A stretch of 64,000 bases of DNA from Torymus aiolomorphi. Lineage: Eukaryota; Arthropoda; Insecta; Hymenoptera; Torymidae. Both the position numbers and the translations under genes were made by a program. The notes beneath the pieces were generated by a model that was not told the origin of the DNA, ran no database searches, and saw only the letters and a list, made by a program, of their open reading frames with translations. Positions 1 through 10,440 of this stretch are shown here, in pieces. The stretch is from the NCBI GenBank assembly GCA_036365515.1, contig CM070877.1, positions 57,589,475-57,653,474 on the forward strand, in the 5' to 3' direction. Each line of letters opens with the position of its first letter. Within the stretch, counting starts at the first letter, position 1.

Positions 1-735
1 AAAGAGTTATCGATTCATTGACATGTTGATAAACGCTTTAAAATGGATTTAGTTAAAACTAAAGAATTTTTGAAATGAAAACAGGATATTTTAATAATGA
101 GAGCTGATAAAGGAAATGCCACAGTGATTATTACAAAAGCATCGTATAATGAAAAAGTAGAATCGTTATTTGGTGATAACAAATATTATGAAAAAATCAA
201 ATCAATTCCTCTCTCTTCATTAGAAAGGAAAACTAATGAATTGACAAAATGGTTAAACAAAATCGATTTCATATCTAATGAAAAAAAATTAGAACCAGTT
301 TTACAAAAATTTAACATTTCCAAAGCATATGGGTTGATTAAAATACATAAAACGGGTTTCCCAGTTCGACCCATCATCTCTACCATAAATTCACATTCTT
401 ATTTTATTTCAAAATTTTTCGCAAAATTCTTACAAAATAACTTAAAAACTCCGTTTTCTCATATTGACAATAGCGAAAAACTAAAAGAAAAAATTGATAA
501 TATTCTAATTCCGCACGACTACGAAATTATTAGCTTTGATGTTGTCAGTTTATTCACAAATGTACCCGAATATTTGGTGTACAATGCTATAGAAAAGAGA
601 TGGCACCAATTCTATAATAAAATCAAGTTGAATTGCTCTGAATTTATTAAGGTTATTAAGTTCATATTAAATAATATTGTAAATACAAATAAGTTTCCGC
701 CATTTTCTTATAAAAATTATGAATTTATTGTAAAA
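1..735 (+). pseudogene. Penelope-like element reverse transcriptase, 5' fragment
   Basis: The frame open from 97 encodes the first half of a Penelope-like reverse transcriptase. Visible are the family's RADKGNATVI motif near the start, the GLIKIHKTGFPVRPI block, and the SFDVVSLFTNVP motif that carries the first catalytic aspartate. The same frame runs upstream of 97 but meets a stop (FLK*KQDILIM), so the copy is already damaged. The sequence stops matching Penelope after about residue 210 (YKNYEF), where the mariner at about 729 begins, so the palm YVDD box and the GIY-YIG nuclease are missing. The paralogue at 31579-34052 aligns throughout. This is a dead fragment; the family identification is firm, the exact break is approximate. 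Confidence 0.85.
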
Positions 736-1822
736 AAAATATACGTTACATTTTATTCAAAATACTGTCCGTCATTGACTACTACTTTTTGCCATATTTC
801 TGGAAACATTCGGATGCCACGTCAAAAAAACTCTTCATCTTTTGAGGCTACCCATATGAATCGACCCAATTTTTGGTTTCTTCGTAAGAAGTAAAGTGCT
901 GCTTGACCAGGGGGTGAGCCATCGACCGGAACAAGTGGTAGTCCGAAGGAGCAATGTCTGGATAATACGGCGGGTGAGGTAAGACATCCCATTGTAAAGC
1001 TTCCAAAGTATCCTTGACGACTTTTGCAACATGTGCCCGAGCGTTGTCGTGCTGAAAAATCACTTTGTCATATCTTTTGGCATATTGGGGGCGTTTAAGC
1101 TTCAATTCTCTACTCAATTGCAGCAGTTGCTGTTGATAACGTTCTCCAGTAATAGTTTCGTTAGGCTGGAGTAGCTTGTAATAGATTACTCCGAGCTGAT
1201 CTCACCAAATGCACAACATTAACTTTTTGCCATAAATATTCGGTTTGGCCGTTGAAGTTGGTACCCCATGATTTTCTACGCTTTGGGATGTCGTAGTAGA
1301 TCCACTTTTCATCCCCCGTCACTATTCGATGCAAAAAACCCTTTCGACTTTGTCTTTGGAGAACTTGTTCGCACGTGAAAAGACGGCGCTCGACGTCTCT
1401 GGGTTTCAGTTCATGCGGAACCCAATTTCCTTGCTTTTGTACCATACCAATGGTCTTGAGACGGTATGAAATGGCTTGTTAAGTCACTCCCAAACTTTCT
1501 GCGAGCTGCTCTTCAGTTTGGCATGAGTCTTGGTCCAATAATGCCTCTAACTCAGCGTCTTCAAACTTGACTGGCCTTCCTTCGCGTTCTTTATCTTCCA
1601 CGTCAAACTCGCCGTTTTTAAACTTTTGAAACAACTCACGACAACTTCTCTCACTTAAAGCAGCATCACCGTAAACTTCTACAAGCGACCGATGCGCCTC
1701 AGCAGCAGATTTCTTTAAATGAAATAAATAAAACAAAACTTCCCGCAAATGACGCTTATTCGATACAAAACTCGACATTTTCGAACAAAAAAAAAAATGT
1801 ATACTGCCAATACAAAGTCAAT
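729..1822 (-). mobile_element. mariner-family DNA transposon, decayed
   Basis: A minus-strand mariner of about 1.1 kb, the usual size being near 1.3 kb. Its outermost parts look like weak terminal inverted repeats: TTGTA and TATAC are shared with the same spacing at 728-745 and, inverted, around 1798-1815, but the middle seven bases differ. A clear TA duplication was not found, so both ends are approximate. It has inserted into the Penelope fragment on its left. On its right lies about 100 bp of unassigned sequence before the DUF4817 transposon. Confidence 0.7.
753..1778 (-). pseudogene. mariner transposase (D,D34D)
   Basis: Cut-and-paste transposase of the mariner family, normally about 345 residues; this span is 342 codons long. 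It begins MSSFVSNKRHLREVLFY, the usual N-terminal helix-turn-helix start. The catalytic triad can be read: the Asp of TGDEKWIYY, the Asp of FQHDNARAH, and the Asp of DIAPSDYHLF, with 34 residues between the second and third, as expected for mariner. The frame is broken by an in-frame stop after ESLGVT (about 1477), a frameshift near 1220, a stop after VDSYG (about 845), and a frameshift before the C-terminal VVNDGQYFE. The three catalytic residues survive but no intact protein can be made. Confidence 0.9.
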
Positions 1823-1923
1823 AGTATTTTAAGGTTATGTTGTTGCTAGGTGTCCAAACTTTCTATGTGACATTTTACATCTGACGATTTCAAAGTAATT
1901 TTGTCGGTGGAGCCATCTCTTGA

Positions 1924-2705
1924 AAATGCCCTCACATGCTGAACTGTTACACCCCGGTCCCACAACCATACCCCCACACCCCCCAGTCCCACACATCCCT
2001 ACCCCACGCATGCTAATCCCATACACCCCAAACGCACACATCCTGAACCCTGAAAAATTTTTCTCAAGGGCAAAATGATTTCTTAACGGAAACTTTAAGA
2101 TTGTTGAAGCTTTTGTTATAAATGTATTAACCTTACTTTTTGCGCTACCCAGAAACAACGACGTGGACTTAGTAAGGATTGTTTCCTTTGGGGTGCTTAA
2201 TTAAAGTGAGCCCCTTGCCTCTCACTGGTCGGGGTGCTTGATTAAAGTGAGTTCACTTGCCTCTCACTGTTCGGGGTGCTTGATTATAGTGAGTCCCCTT
2301 GCCTCTCACTGTTCGGGGTGCTTGATTATAGTGAGTCCCCTCGCCTCTCACTAATGTAAATAAATTTTTATTTAACCTCGAAGCAAGTGTTCGAAATTAC
2401 GACCATTTGCTTCAAGGCACATAGTCAAACGCCTTTGAAAATGGCGAACTGTGTTCTGCAAAGTTTGTCTCGGAATGGCAGCGCATGCTCGACGAATCCT
2501 ATCCTGCATATCCGCTCTTGTAGTGGGTTGTTGCTCAAAAACAACATTTTTCAAATACCCCCATAAACAAAAGTCTGATGGTGAAGTATGGGGTGATGAA
2601 GCAAGCCATTTCACCGGACCTCCTCAACCAATCCATCTAATACTAAAGTGTTTATTAAAAAATGCTGTTATTATGAGCGTGAAATGTGGTGCTCCACTAT
2701 CCTGC
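1924..2705 (-). repeat. left inverted arm of the DUF4817-type transposon
   Basis: Reverse complement of about 3863-4603, clearly alignable over its whole length with scattered substitutions and small indels. It contains, on the minus strand, the transposase C-terminus (2372-2700, from the QQD.GAPHF motif through SPSDFCLWGYLK to HLLRG) and four 41-42 bp repeats (starts 2190, 2231, 2273, 2315). The third catalytic Asp is present here (SPSDF) although it is lost in the right arm. Confidence 0.75.
2190..2352. repeat. 41-42 bp tandem repeat, 4 units
   Basis: Four head-to-tail units starting at 2190, 2231, 2273 and 2315. Each begins GGGGTGCTT and contains AGTGAG and, about 11 bases later, CTCACT, so each unit can fold into a small hairpin. 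The units lie just outside the transposase stop codon, the usual place of subterminal repeats. The same unit occurs three times, inverted, at 4219-4340. Confidence 0.85.
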
Positions 2706-3164
2706 TAGAACCTGAAAAATAAATTTAAAAGAACCATTGACGGAACCTATTTTCTTCGTATATGTGTTTTTAATGATTACATTATCAAAATTAGTATTTC
2801 TGAAATTCGAACGCTACTAATTCACATTATTTACATAAAACAAAAATAAAAGGAAGTTTTAGTTTTATTTGCAATTAAAATAAGAAATAATGCTTTATTG
2901 AATTGAATACCTTTAATGTTTTAACGATTATTTTATTTTAAAATTTAAAATTAAAAAAGTGTGACAAACGAAGTATTTATGGCAAATACAGTTAGCTAAT
3001 TAATGTTACCGTAATTTTCCAACGTTTTTCCTTTTAAGGCGTGACCGTATACGGGCGAGCCTTATAATTATTAATATTTTTGATACCATTTTACTATTTA
3101 AATTTAATAGTAATTAATAGCTGGCTCTGAAACGGCTGACTAACCACCCAGCGAGATCGTTGAT

Positions 3165-4199
3165 ATGATTTTGGTTTTAGGAGCAAGCCAAAATAATTAT
3201 CGTGGTGCGGCAAGACTTTATGCTGAACGCTATCCTAACAGACGACATCCTGACGATAGAGCTACCAGACGTTTAACACAAAGAGCTCGTGGTGGACACA
3301 TGGTTCGCCAACGTAGGCGCCATGAGTATGATGAAAATGATAATCGAGTTGTAACTATCCTTGCAATAATTCATCTTGACCCTCACATTAGCGCTCGTCG
3401 AGTCGAAAGGGAAATTGGTATTCCAAGAAATACTTTTTTAAGAATTATGAATGTGCTTCAACATCACGCGTAACATATTACTTTGGTTCAAGAGCTACAG
3501 TTTCAGCATTTCCAACAGCTTATTGTGTTTTGCCACTGGGCTTTACAAATGGTCCAGACTTTTTTAACTTTGTTCTTTTTTCTGATGAGGCACAATTTCA
3601 AAGTGATAGGGAACTGAATAGGCATAATTGCCATTATTGGTCTGATGTGAATCCTCATTGGGTCAGAACTGTAAACCATTAAAGACGTTGGATTATTATT
3701 TTGGATTATTATGGTATGGTGCGGGATTATCAATGGATATTTGATTGGCCCTTATTTTTCTGAACCAAATGTAAATCAACATACCTATTTGACGCTAATA
3801 AGAGATGAACTACCTGGATTGATGGAAGATGTTGATTTAGAAACGCGACGAAGAATGTGGCTCCAGCAGGATGGCGCAGCACCACATTTCGCTCGAATTG
3901 TAAGGGCTTTTTTGAATGAGCACTATGGTAACAGATGAATTGGTCGAGGAGGTCCGGTTAACTGGCCTGCTTGCTCACCCGATCTTGCATCACCAGCTTT
4001 CTATTTATGGGGGTATTTAAAAAATGCTGCTCTTGAGCAACAACCCACTACAAGAGCAGATATGCAGGATAGGATTCGTCGAGCATGCACTGTCATTCCG
4101 AGACAAACTTCGCAGAACACAGTTCGCCATTTTCAAAGGCGTTTGACTATGTGCCTTAAAGCAAATGGTCGTCATTTCGAACACTTACTTCCAGGTTAA
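3165..4199 (+). pseudogene. DUF4817/Tc-like transposase
   Basis: Transposase of the DUF4817 family (DDE superfamily, Tc1/mariner relatives). The N-terminal part (3165-3473) has the typical ILVLGASQNNYRGAARLYAERYPNRR-type helix-turn-helix (YAERYPNRRHP is visible). After a frame break the catalytic core reads LFSDEAQF (first Asp), WCGIINGYLIGPYF, LQQDGAAPHFAR (second Asp) and ends WGYLKNAALEQQPTT...HFEHLLPG. Lesions: stop after QHHA (3471), frameshifts near 3680-3710, and a stop after HYGNR (3936). The canonical third Asp (D before F.LWG) is Ala here (ASPAFYLWG), so this copy lacks a catalytic residue as well as an open frame. Confidence 0.85.
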
Positions 4200-4603
4200 A
4201 TAAAAATTTATTTACATTAGTGAGAGGCGAGGGGACTCACTATAATCAAGCACCCCGAACAGTGAGAGGCAAGGAGACTCACTATAATCAAGCACCCCGA
4301 CCAGTGAGAGGCATGGGGACTCACTTTAATTAAGCACCCCAAAGGAAACAATCCTTACTATGTCCACGTCGTTGTTTCTGGGTAGCGCAAAAAGTAAAGT
4401 TAATACATTTATAACAGAAGCTTCAACGATCTTAAAGTTTCCGTTAAAAAATCATTTCGCCCTTCAGAAAAATTTTTCAGGGTTCAGGATGTGTGGGTTT
4501 GGAGTGTATGGGATTAACATGCATGGGGTAGGGATGTGTGGGACTGGGGGGTGTGGGGTATAGTTGTGGGACCGGGGTGTAACAGTTCAGCATATGAGAG
4601 CAT
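3863..4603 (+). repeat. right inverted arm of the DUF4817-type transposon
   Basis: Inverted partner of 1924-2705. It contains the transposase C-terminus in the sense orientation, three 42 bp repeats (starts 4219, 4261, 4303) and a G-run tract at 4495-4580. The inner limit is where the left arm matches the QQDG motif codons. Confidence 0.75.
4219..4340. repeat. 42 bp tandem repeat, 3 units (inverted relative to 2190-2352)
   Basis: Three units starting AGTGAGAGGC at 4219, 4261 and 4303, exact 42 bp spacing, lying immediately after the transposase stop. One unit fewer than in the left arm, so the arrays have changed independently. Confidence 0.85.
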
Positions 4604-5033
4604 TAAGTGTATGGGGTTAGGATGTGCGAGTTTTAGTTTTGTTTACTAGCATGTGTAAGTTTTGGGTTCCTCTATTAAGCCTACGATCAATTTGAACCAG
4701 CTTAGCCTGTGGTTCATGGAAAAAAACAATTTTAAACGGACTTTTCTGAGTTTGACCTAGATTTGACCTTGAAATTACCTTGGAAAAAATTTCACAATAT
4801 GATTTTGAACGTAAAATTTCCACTCTTTCCGAATCCGGGGTCAAAACTAGGTGTTTCCATATGAAAAAACCACTTTGACCTTGAAATAACCTCAAAGGTC
4901 AAGTTCAAGGTCAAAGACGTTGGCGCCATTATATGGTCGCCTTTGTCCCCTATAACTTTTGTCTGAACCATTTTTCTCTATCTGGCTTAGGTTCCGAGAA
5001 ATCCGGGTGCGGCGATTAAAATGGGTCATCGTA

Positions 5034-5036
<3 letters not shown>
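4604..5036. other. non-coding, nuclear-receptor-like half sites
   Basis: No gene seen. Between 4753 and 4913 the hexamer TGACCT or its complement AGGTCA occurs five times (4753, 4764, 4876, 4896, 4908), two of them preceded by TCA as in the FTZ-F1/SF-1 monomer site TCAAGGTCA. Whether this is regulatory or the remains of a repeat is unknown. Confidence 0.4.

Positions 5037-5091
<55 letters not shown>
5037..5091. repeat. (TA)n microsatellite
   Basis: Uninterrupted alternating TA of about 55 bases. Confidence 0.95.
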
Positions 5092-5096
<5 letters not shown>

Positions 5097-5562
5097 TCCT
5101 TTGAGGATTCTATTCAGCAACATACCGATACTTTGAGGATTTTTCGGCACTTTGAGGATTTATCCTCAAAGTGTGAAGGTATGAAACGGTACTTTTGACG
5201 ATCTATATTAGTACCTTCTACCCAGAGAGGGGATTATTTCTTTAGTCAAGCGCGCAAGACTCTGGCGAAAGAAACTCTAGATCCTCAAAGTTACGGGTAT
5301 GAATAATATATATATAGACACATTTATCGGGGTTTATGGAGCCCAACCCTGTATATTAATACCTACAGCCGAGAGTTCCCTATGGCAAGTGACTAAAGAA
5401 ATAATGGACCCTGGGGTTATAGGTCGGGCCGCATAAACCCCTATATTTAGAAATATTATGAAGCCCGGGCTGCATAATCAAAATCGGGCTCGATAAACCC
5501 TTATATATAAAAAACGGGCTTTATAAACCCCGTACGGGAAACGTATATATTTATATATATAT
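5092..5562. other. non-coding with short inverted and dispersed repeats
   Basis: No gene seen. A perfect 11 bp stem with loop TTTA lies at 5148-5173 (arms CACTTTGAGGA and TCCTCAAAGTG), and the arm word recurs nearby (TTTGAGGAT at about 5131, ATCCTCAAAG at about 5281). From about 5325 a word of the form GGGCY..ATAAACCC recurs several times (about 5429, 5487, 5516), often followed by TATAT. Confidence 0.6.
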
Positions 5563-5911
5563 TGTAACGGACGGCTCGTGTGCGTGCGCGCATGTGTGTG
5601 TGTATCGGTGTGCGCTGATGAGACTCGAGGCGAGTCTCAGCACACCGCGACGGCACGCGCAAATACGTAAGAGGTAAACATCTCTTAACCTTGCGCGAAG
5701 GGCAAAGCCCGAGAGATGATCGCGCGTGCCGACGAAGGAACAGGCAGGCAGTATCGTTTCGGCCACAGCCCGAGTGCCTGTTCCCCGAAAACGGACGCGT
5801 GAGTGCCCTCGAGAGCAGAGAGAGAGAGAGAGAGAGTGAGTGAGACGCCGCCGGCAACCGGAGCAGCGGAGCGAGAGAGAGGCTGCGAGACGCCGCCGGC
5901 AACCGGAGTAG

Positions 5912-5960
<49 letters not shown>
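5563..5960 (+). repeat. LTR A, left part (solo LTR, split)
   Basis: Begins TGTAACGG after ATATAT. GC-rich and then GA-rich, with two tandem copies of a roughly 45 bp unit that starts GCCGCCGGCAACCGGAG. A third copy of that unit lies beyond the inserted retrotransposon at about 11744, which shows that the sequence continues at about 11700-12461. Without the insertion the LTR would be about 1.2 kb. Orientation is taken from an AATAAA in the right part. Confidence 0.65.
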
Positions 5961-5966
<6 letters not shown>

Positions 5967-6476
5967 ATTTACCATCTGGTAAAACAAATTACAGAATATA
6001 GCATAACAATACAACAATATAACAGCATGTTTATGATTACACTAGATAAAAAGATCACAAATTCATATCATAAATACACTAGAAAGCGACAAGAGTCAAT
6101 AAAACATAAATTTTCCAAATATACATTTAGTGTAAAGTTGATATAACTAATAATTAGTATAATATTTAAAAACTAATAATATATAAATACTAAGCTATCT
6201 GCGTCTGTGATATCACAGTTTGTCTCCATTCTTTCCAATACATATATAAATGACTAGTTTTAAGTATTTGCTTTTAATTATTCTAGCTATTAAAATCTAA
6301 TATCACAAATTCGCAAAAATTATTTCTCTGGCTACAATAATAAAAGTTATAGAAACTACAGAAAGTAGGTCGATGGGATTTTCTCTCTGGACTGAAAAAG
6401 TAAAACAATAAAAAATACTAGATTACTAGATTACTAGATTGAGGGCGGTAGACACGTCCCCCACAATAAAAGAGAG

Positions 6477-9328
6477 CTAGGCGTCGAGGCCGAGAAGGTG
6501 TTTTCGCATCGCCCTCTTAAATGTTGACAATGATGATAGGTGGCGCAGGGAGGAAGGAAGAGAGTTCCAGAATCGACCACACCGTATCTGAAATGATCGG
6601 GCACCGGTCTCCGAGGATACACGCGGTATCTCTAGTTCGGGCTGCGGCCCCCTACAAGTGGCTCTGGGCTTGTGCGCCTTAAATAAGTCTGCCAGATATG
6701 ATGGTTCCCGCAACCGAGTAATCTTATACATTAAAATGGCAGCAAAATATAAGCGGCGGGAATCTGTACGGAGCCAGCCCAGACGCTGCCTGTAGGAGGT
6801 TATGTGTTTATCCCTCCTAACACCAAATATGTACCGCACACATGAATTGCTCAATCGCTGCAGTCGAATACGTAGTTCGTCAGTTGCATCACAGAACACC
6901 ACCGAGCAGTAGTCCAGATGAGGCTGGACCAGCGACTCGACCAGTCTTCTGCGGAGAGTCTCGGTGGTACAGGCCCTAATAAACCGCAAGTTATAGAGGG
7001 CCTTGTTGACTTTTTTCGTGACTTGATTTATATGCGATTTCCAGGTTAATTTGCTATCTAGTGTAACACCGAGACTCACGACTTCAGCACTGAACGGGAT
7101 GAGCTCTCCGCCCCGCATCCCAATGCCAGGCAGGCGCATTGCAATTAAATCATTAACTTTCCTTTTCGACCCAAAAAATATTGCCTTAGTTTTCCCGGCA
7201 TTGAGACGCAGCCCAGAGCGCACTGCCCACCCAGATACTAAGTGAGCCGCATCCGCCAGCCGAGCAATTCCATCCTGGATTTTGCCCATAGTGGTGTGTG
7301 TGTAAATCTGTAAGTCGTCTGCATAAAAGATGTGATTGACAGTCCGTCCGTTAAGTGTCTCCTGTAAGTCATTTACATATAGACTGAAGAGCAATGGGCC
7401 AAGAACCGAGCCCTGTGGAACTCCCAGATTCGTTTCAGGGAACTCGAATTACCATCGTTTTTTGATATAACAATTTGCGTACGACCTTTTAAGTATGACA
7501 TAATCCACAGAAGCGCAGTCCTTGAGAAACCCAAGTGTCTCAGTTTGCTCAGCAGTTTGGTAGGGGAGATGGAATCAAAAGCTTTACTAAAGTCGAATAA
7601 AAGGAGTAGGGAGACTTTTTTATTGTCTTTAGCCATGCGTATGTCATCCGTTATTTTGAGTAGGGCTGTTTGAGTACTATGGTGGCGACGGAAACCGGTT
7701 TGGAAGGGATCTAGAATTTTGTTTTTATTTAAAAATTCGGTGATTTGGGCATGAGCAATCTTTTCGAGTACTTTGGAGAGGAAGCACAGCAATGCGATAG
7801 GACGAAAATCCGACACTGAAGCCGGTGCTGTAGATTTTTTCAGTGCAATGAGCTGTGCTTGCTTCCAGGCGCTCGGAAAAATGCCCATAGCGAAAGAGGA
7901 GTTAAATATACAAACTAAAAAATTACCAATAATCGGCAGAGCTTTTACAATGACACTTTGAGGAATCTCATCCACCCCTCTCGCCTGTGAGGAAAACTGT
8001 GAAATAGCCAAAATAACATCATTTAAATTAACAGGCTTAAAAAAGAAGCCATCCTCTGTTGCAGTGGAAATAATATTCCTCGCTTCCTCAATATTTTCGA
8101 GAGGAGAGAACGAGACTCCTGCAAAATGAGCATTCAGCTCATCGGGTGTAAAGCCATGCAGTTCCTCCTCTTTACGCTTGGGTAACAGGCCGAGATTGCG
8201 CAACTCCTTCCAGATGTTTTTATTTTCATCAAGAGCGTTCACTATTTGTTTATGATGGAAGGCAGTACGCGCTTGTTCAATGCGCTCATCGACCTCATTA
8301 CAGAGCCGAAGAAACTCTCGAAAAAACGGTGCATACCCCGAGCGTTTATAACGCCTGTGTGTGGCATTGCGTTTATCGATGAGTTGCTTCAACTCCGGCC
8401 CAATCCACGGAGACTGTTTTTTACGTATACTAAAATTTAATGGCGGTGCTAAGTTGTCTATTGCGCATTTGAGGTTACTATTAAGGGTGTGTAAAGCTCC
8501 TTCCAAATCGGTTTCAATCGCATCCATAGCCCCCCAGTTGAAGCTTTTCAGTAGTTCGGTTAGTGAGCTCGAACCGATATTGTTATATTTTCTATAAGTA
8601 AAAGATTCGCTTACAGGTTCTGGTATAAAAATTTCCATAGTTACGTCAATAACCGCATGCCGGCCGAAACTGGGTAACCAATCGTTGTTGTAGTCGCGTA
8701 TCGTATCGTTTTCGTCTGTTAAGACTAAGTCAATCCATGTATACGATTTTTTCTTGTGATGTGTTGGGCCGTGCTGTATGATCTGGAGCGATAGTTCTTT
8801 TGCTAAACTTCTGATGGTGTTTGCATCTGCATCCCTATTCGATAATAAATCTGCGTTAAAATCGCCCAAAATAATTTTGTGACTGAAATCAGTACACAGA
8901 TCGCGCAACACATTGAGAAACTCAGTGTTCTTCTGCATGGCAATCTTGGGAGGCCTGTATATAACACCGATCAAGATGGGGGCAGATTCCCCCTGTTGTA
9001 TCGAACAGAATAAGTACTCAGGGATGCCGGGCTTTCCCAAACCCAACGTCCGCGAGCTCGCTAACTTAGAAATCTTAAATCCGTTACGCACATACAGGGC
9101 CACACCTCCCCCATTTATATTACGGTCCTGCCTTATGACAGAAAAACCCTCCAGTTTAATCAGATGATCATCCACAGCAGGGCCCAACCATGACTCAGCT
9201 ATCGCAAAAAGGTGGTAGGAGGGATTCTCCGCGATAAACCGGCGAAATTTTCCCACGTGAGCTCTAATCGAGTTCACGTTAAGAAAACCCGCTTTAAGGA
9301 AATTCCCCTTCCTCCCATCGATCACCAC
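6477..9328 (-). pseudogene. non-LTR ORF2: endonuclease and reverse transcriptase, copy 1
   Basis: About 950 codons. N-terminal apurinic-like endonuclease: LNVNSIRAHVGKF, AIAESWL (catalytic Glu), GVIYRPP, ILGDFNADL (GDFN), and a later PSFGRHAVIDV. The reverse transcriptase has DFRPIALLCFLSK, FDFSKAFDSI, and the catalytic FYADDLQIY box, then a long C-terminal region with LGVTLDSKLTW and ending GLDA. The frame is intact except for one single-base shift at about 7438, just before the GVPQGSVLGPLL block, after which the frame continues from 7394 downward. No RNase H domain is seen. The first in-frame codon after the ORF1 stop region is GTG at 9328; no ATG is available, so the true start is unclear. 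Confidence 0.9.
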
Positions 9329-9337
9329 CGGATCCAG

Positions 9338-9825
9338 TCACGAAGTTGCAGCCGCCAATCTGCCAGTCTGGGCTGCTTCAGGACGCATGATGTTAGTAGA
9401 CATTCTCGAAAGACTTTTGCTTTTACTAAGAGAGGTGTTTGCACACTTGCGAAGTTTGCCCGGAGCGGCCAGATATGCTCCTTGAATGGCTTGCAGATCG
9501 GCGGCCGACGCGAAAACATGCGCACGCTCACCATTTTTGCGCCTAACCAAGAAATTTCCACCGCTGTGCCAAGTATATTTGAAGCCCAGCCCCTGTGCAA
9601 TGGGCTTCAAACTTTTGAATAATTGAAATTTTGTATGGGGCAACATTTCATTGATAAATATTTTTCGCTTGGGCACATAAGTGGCAGTAATTGGGTCAAG
9701 CATTTCCAAGTTGAGGTCATTCGTGGTGAGGTAATTATTGGCGAGCGCACGCTTGGCTCGCATAACATCACTGACTAGCCGGCGATTTTCGAGCCTGACT
9801 ACGCAGGAGGGGGGTCTAGGTGGCG
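9338..9825 (-). pseudogene. non-LTR ORF1, C-terminal part, copy 1
   Basis: C-terminal region of the element's ORF1. It aligns with residues after SCIVRL in copy 2 (20186-21025): both read R-x-LVSDV/LVRDV-MRAKR, then a conserved FINEMLPH..F...K..AQGLGFKY.WHSGG.FL.R block near GERAH. The conserved block resembles the C-terminal domain of retroelement ORF1 proteins that bind nucleic acid, but I do not name a domain. The stop at 9338 is followed closely by ORF2. Upstream of about 9825 the frame is lost because the inverted 5' segment starts. Confidence 0.8.
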
Positions 9826-9829
9826 CGCG

Positions 9830-10440
9830 GAGAGTAGACGGGTGCTACTACGGCTCCGATCTTTTTTGCCTGTTTCGGTGGTTTTTGTGACGTTTTTTAA
9901 TTAAAGTATAGTGCTACCGTGTGCCGGAGTTTTTGTTGCACTGGTCCCAATAAGTGCATAGAAGCGTTTTCTAGTATTTGTGTGGCTAAGTGAAAAAAGT
10001 GTTTGTGTTTCAAAACGGTTGTCTCGATTCGAAGCAACACGCACAACAACAAACACAGTCAATTTTCCCGGACCGCACCCCGCCAGTCACGGCGTCACCT
10101 CATGACATCTTCACTCACATCAACACTGGTGATATCTGAGCGGACGTGCGCACCATCGTCGTCGGGCGAATCGTTAGATCGCTTAGCACTCCAAACTAAC
10201 CGCTAGATTTCAAACTCGGGGTCAAAGGCCTCGCCAGCACTCGTGCCACCTAAGAAACTAAGAGACTAAGAGACCAAGAGCGTAGCCAGCAAGCGTGTCA
10301 TATATACACCTGTCGGAATCAAAACAATCCGCGGACCTTGCTGAGCAACGACTTTAAGTACTGCTTTTGTATTTGTATTATGATTATTCTTTGCCATTTT
10401 ATTTCATCGTCACAAGACATTTAAAATAAATTCTACGATT
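9830..10440 (+). other. 5' UTR of copy 1 (inverted segment)
   Basis: 610 bp without a credible gene between the inversion junction and the ORF1 start at 10441. It reads as the leader of the inverted 5' segment. Its first bases (about 9825-9850) meet the minus-strand ORF1 piece directly. Confidence 0.5.

Larger units (their letters stand above)
1924..4603 (+). mobile_element. DUF4817/Tc-like transposon with long inverted arms
   Basis: A transposon-like unit bounded by long diverged inverted repeats (1924-2705 and about 3863-4603). From outside inward each arm holds a G/C-run tract, a short region reading LGSAKSKVNTFIT in a non-coding frame, three or four copies of a 41-42 bp repeat, and the 3' end of a DUF4817-type transposase. 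The centre carries the N-terminal and catalytic part of the transposase on the plus strand and about 450 bp of AT-rich DNA (2706-3160) where I see no gene. The arrangement could be one element with transposase ends inside its arms, or two nested copies in opposite orientation whose middles were lost. Confidence 0.7.

Noticed and set aside
5501..6017. Minus-strand frames with SLSLSL and similar repeats
   Set aside because: They are translations of the GA/CT run and of the GC-rich LTR; no start context or family resemblance.
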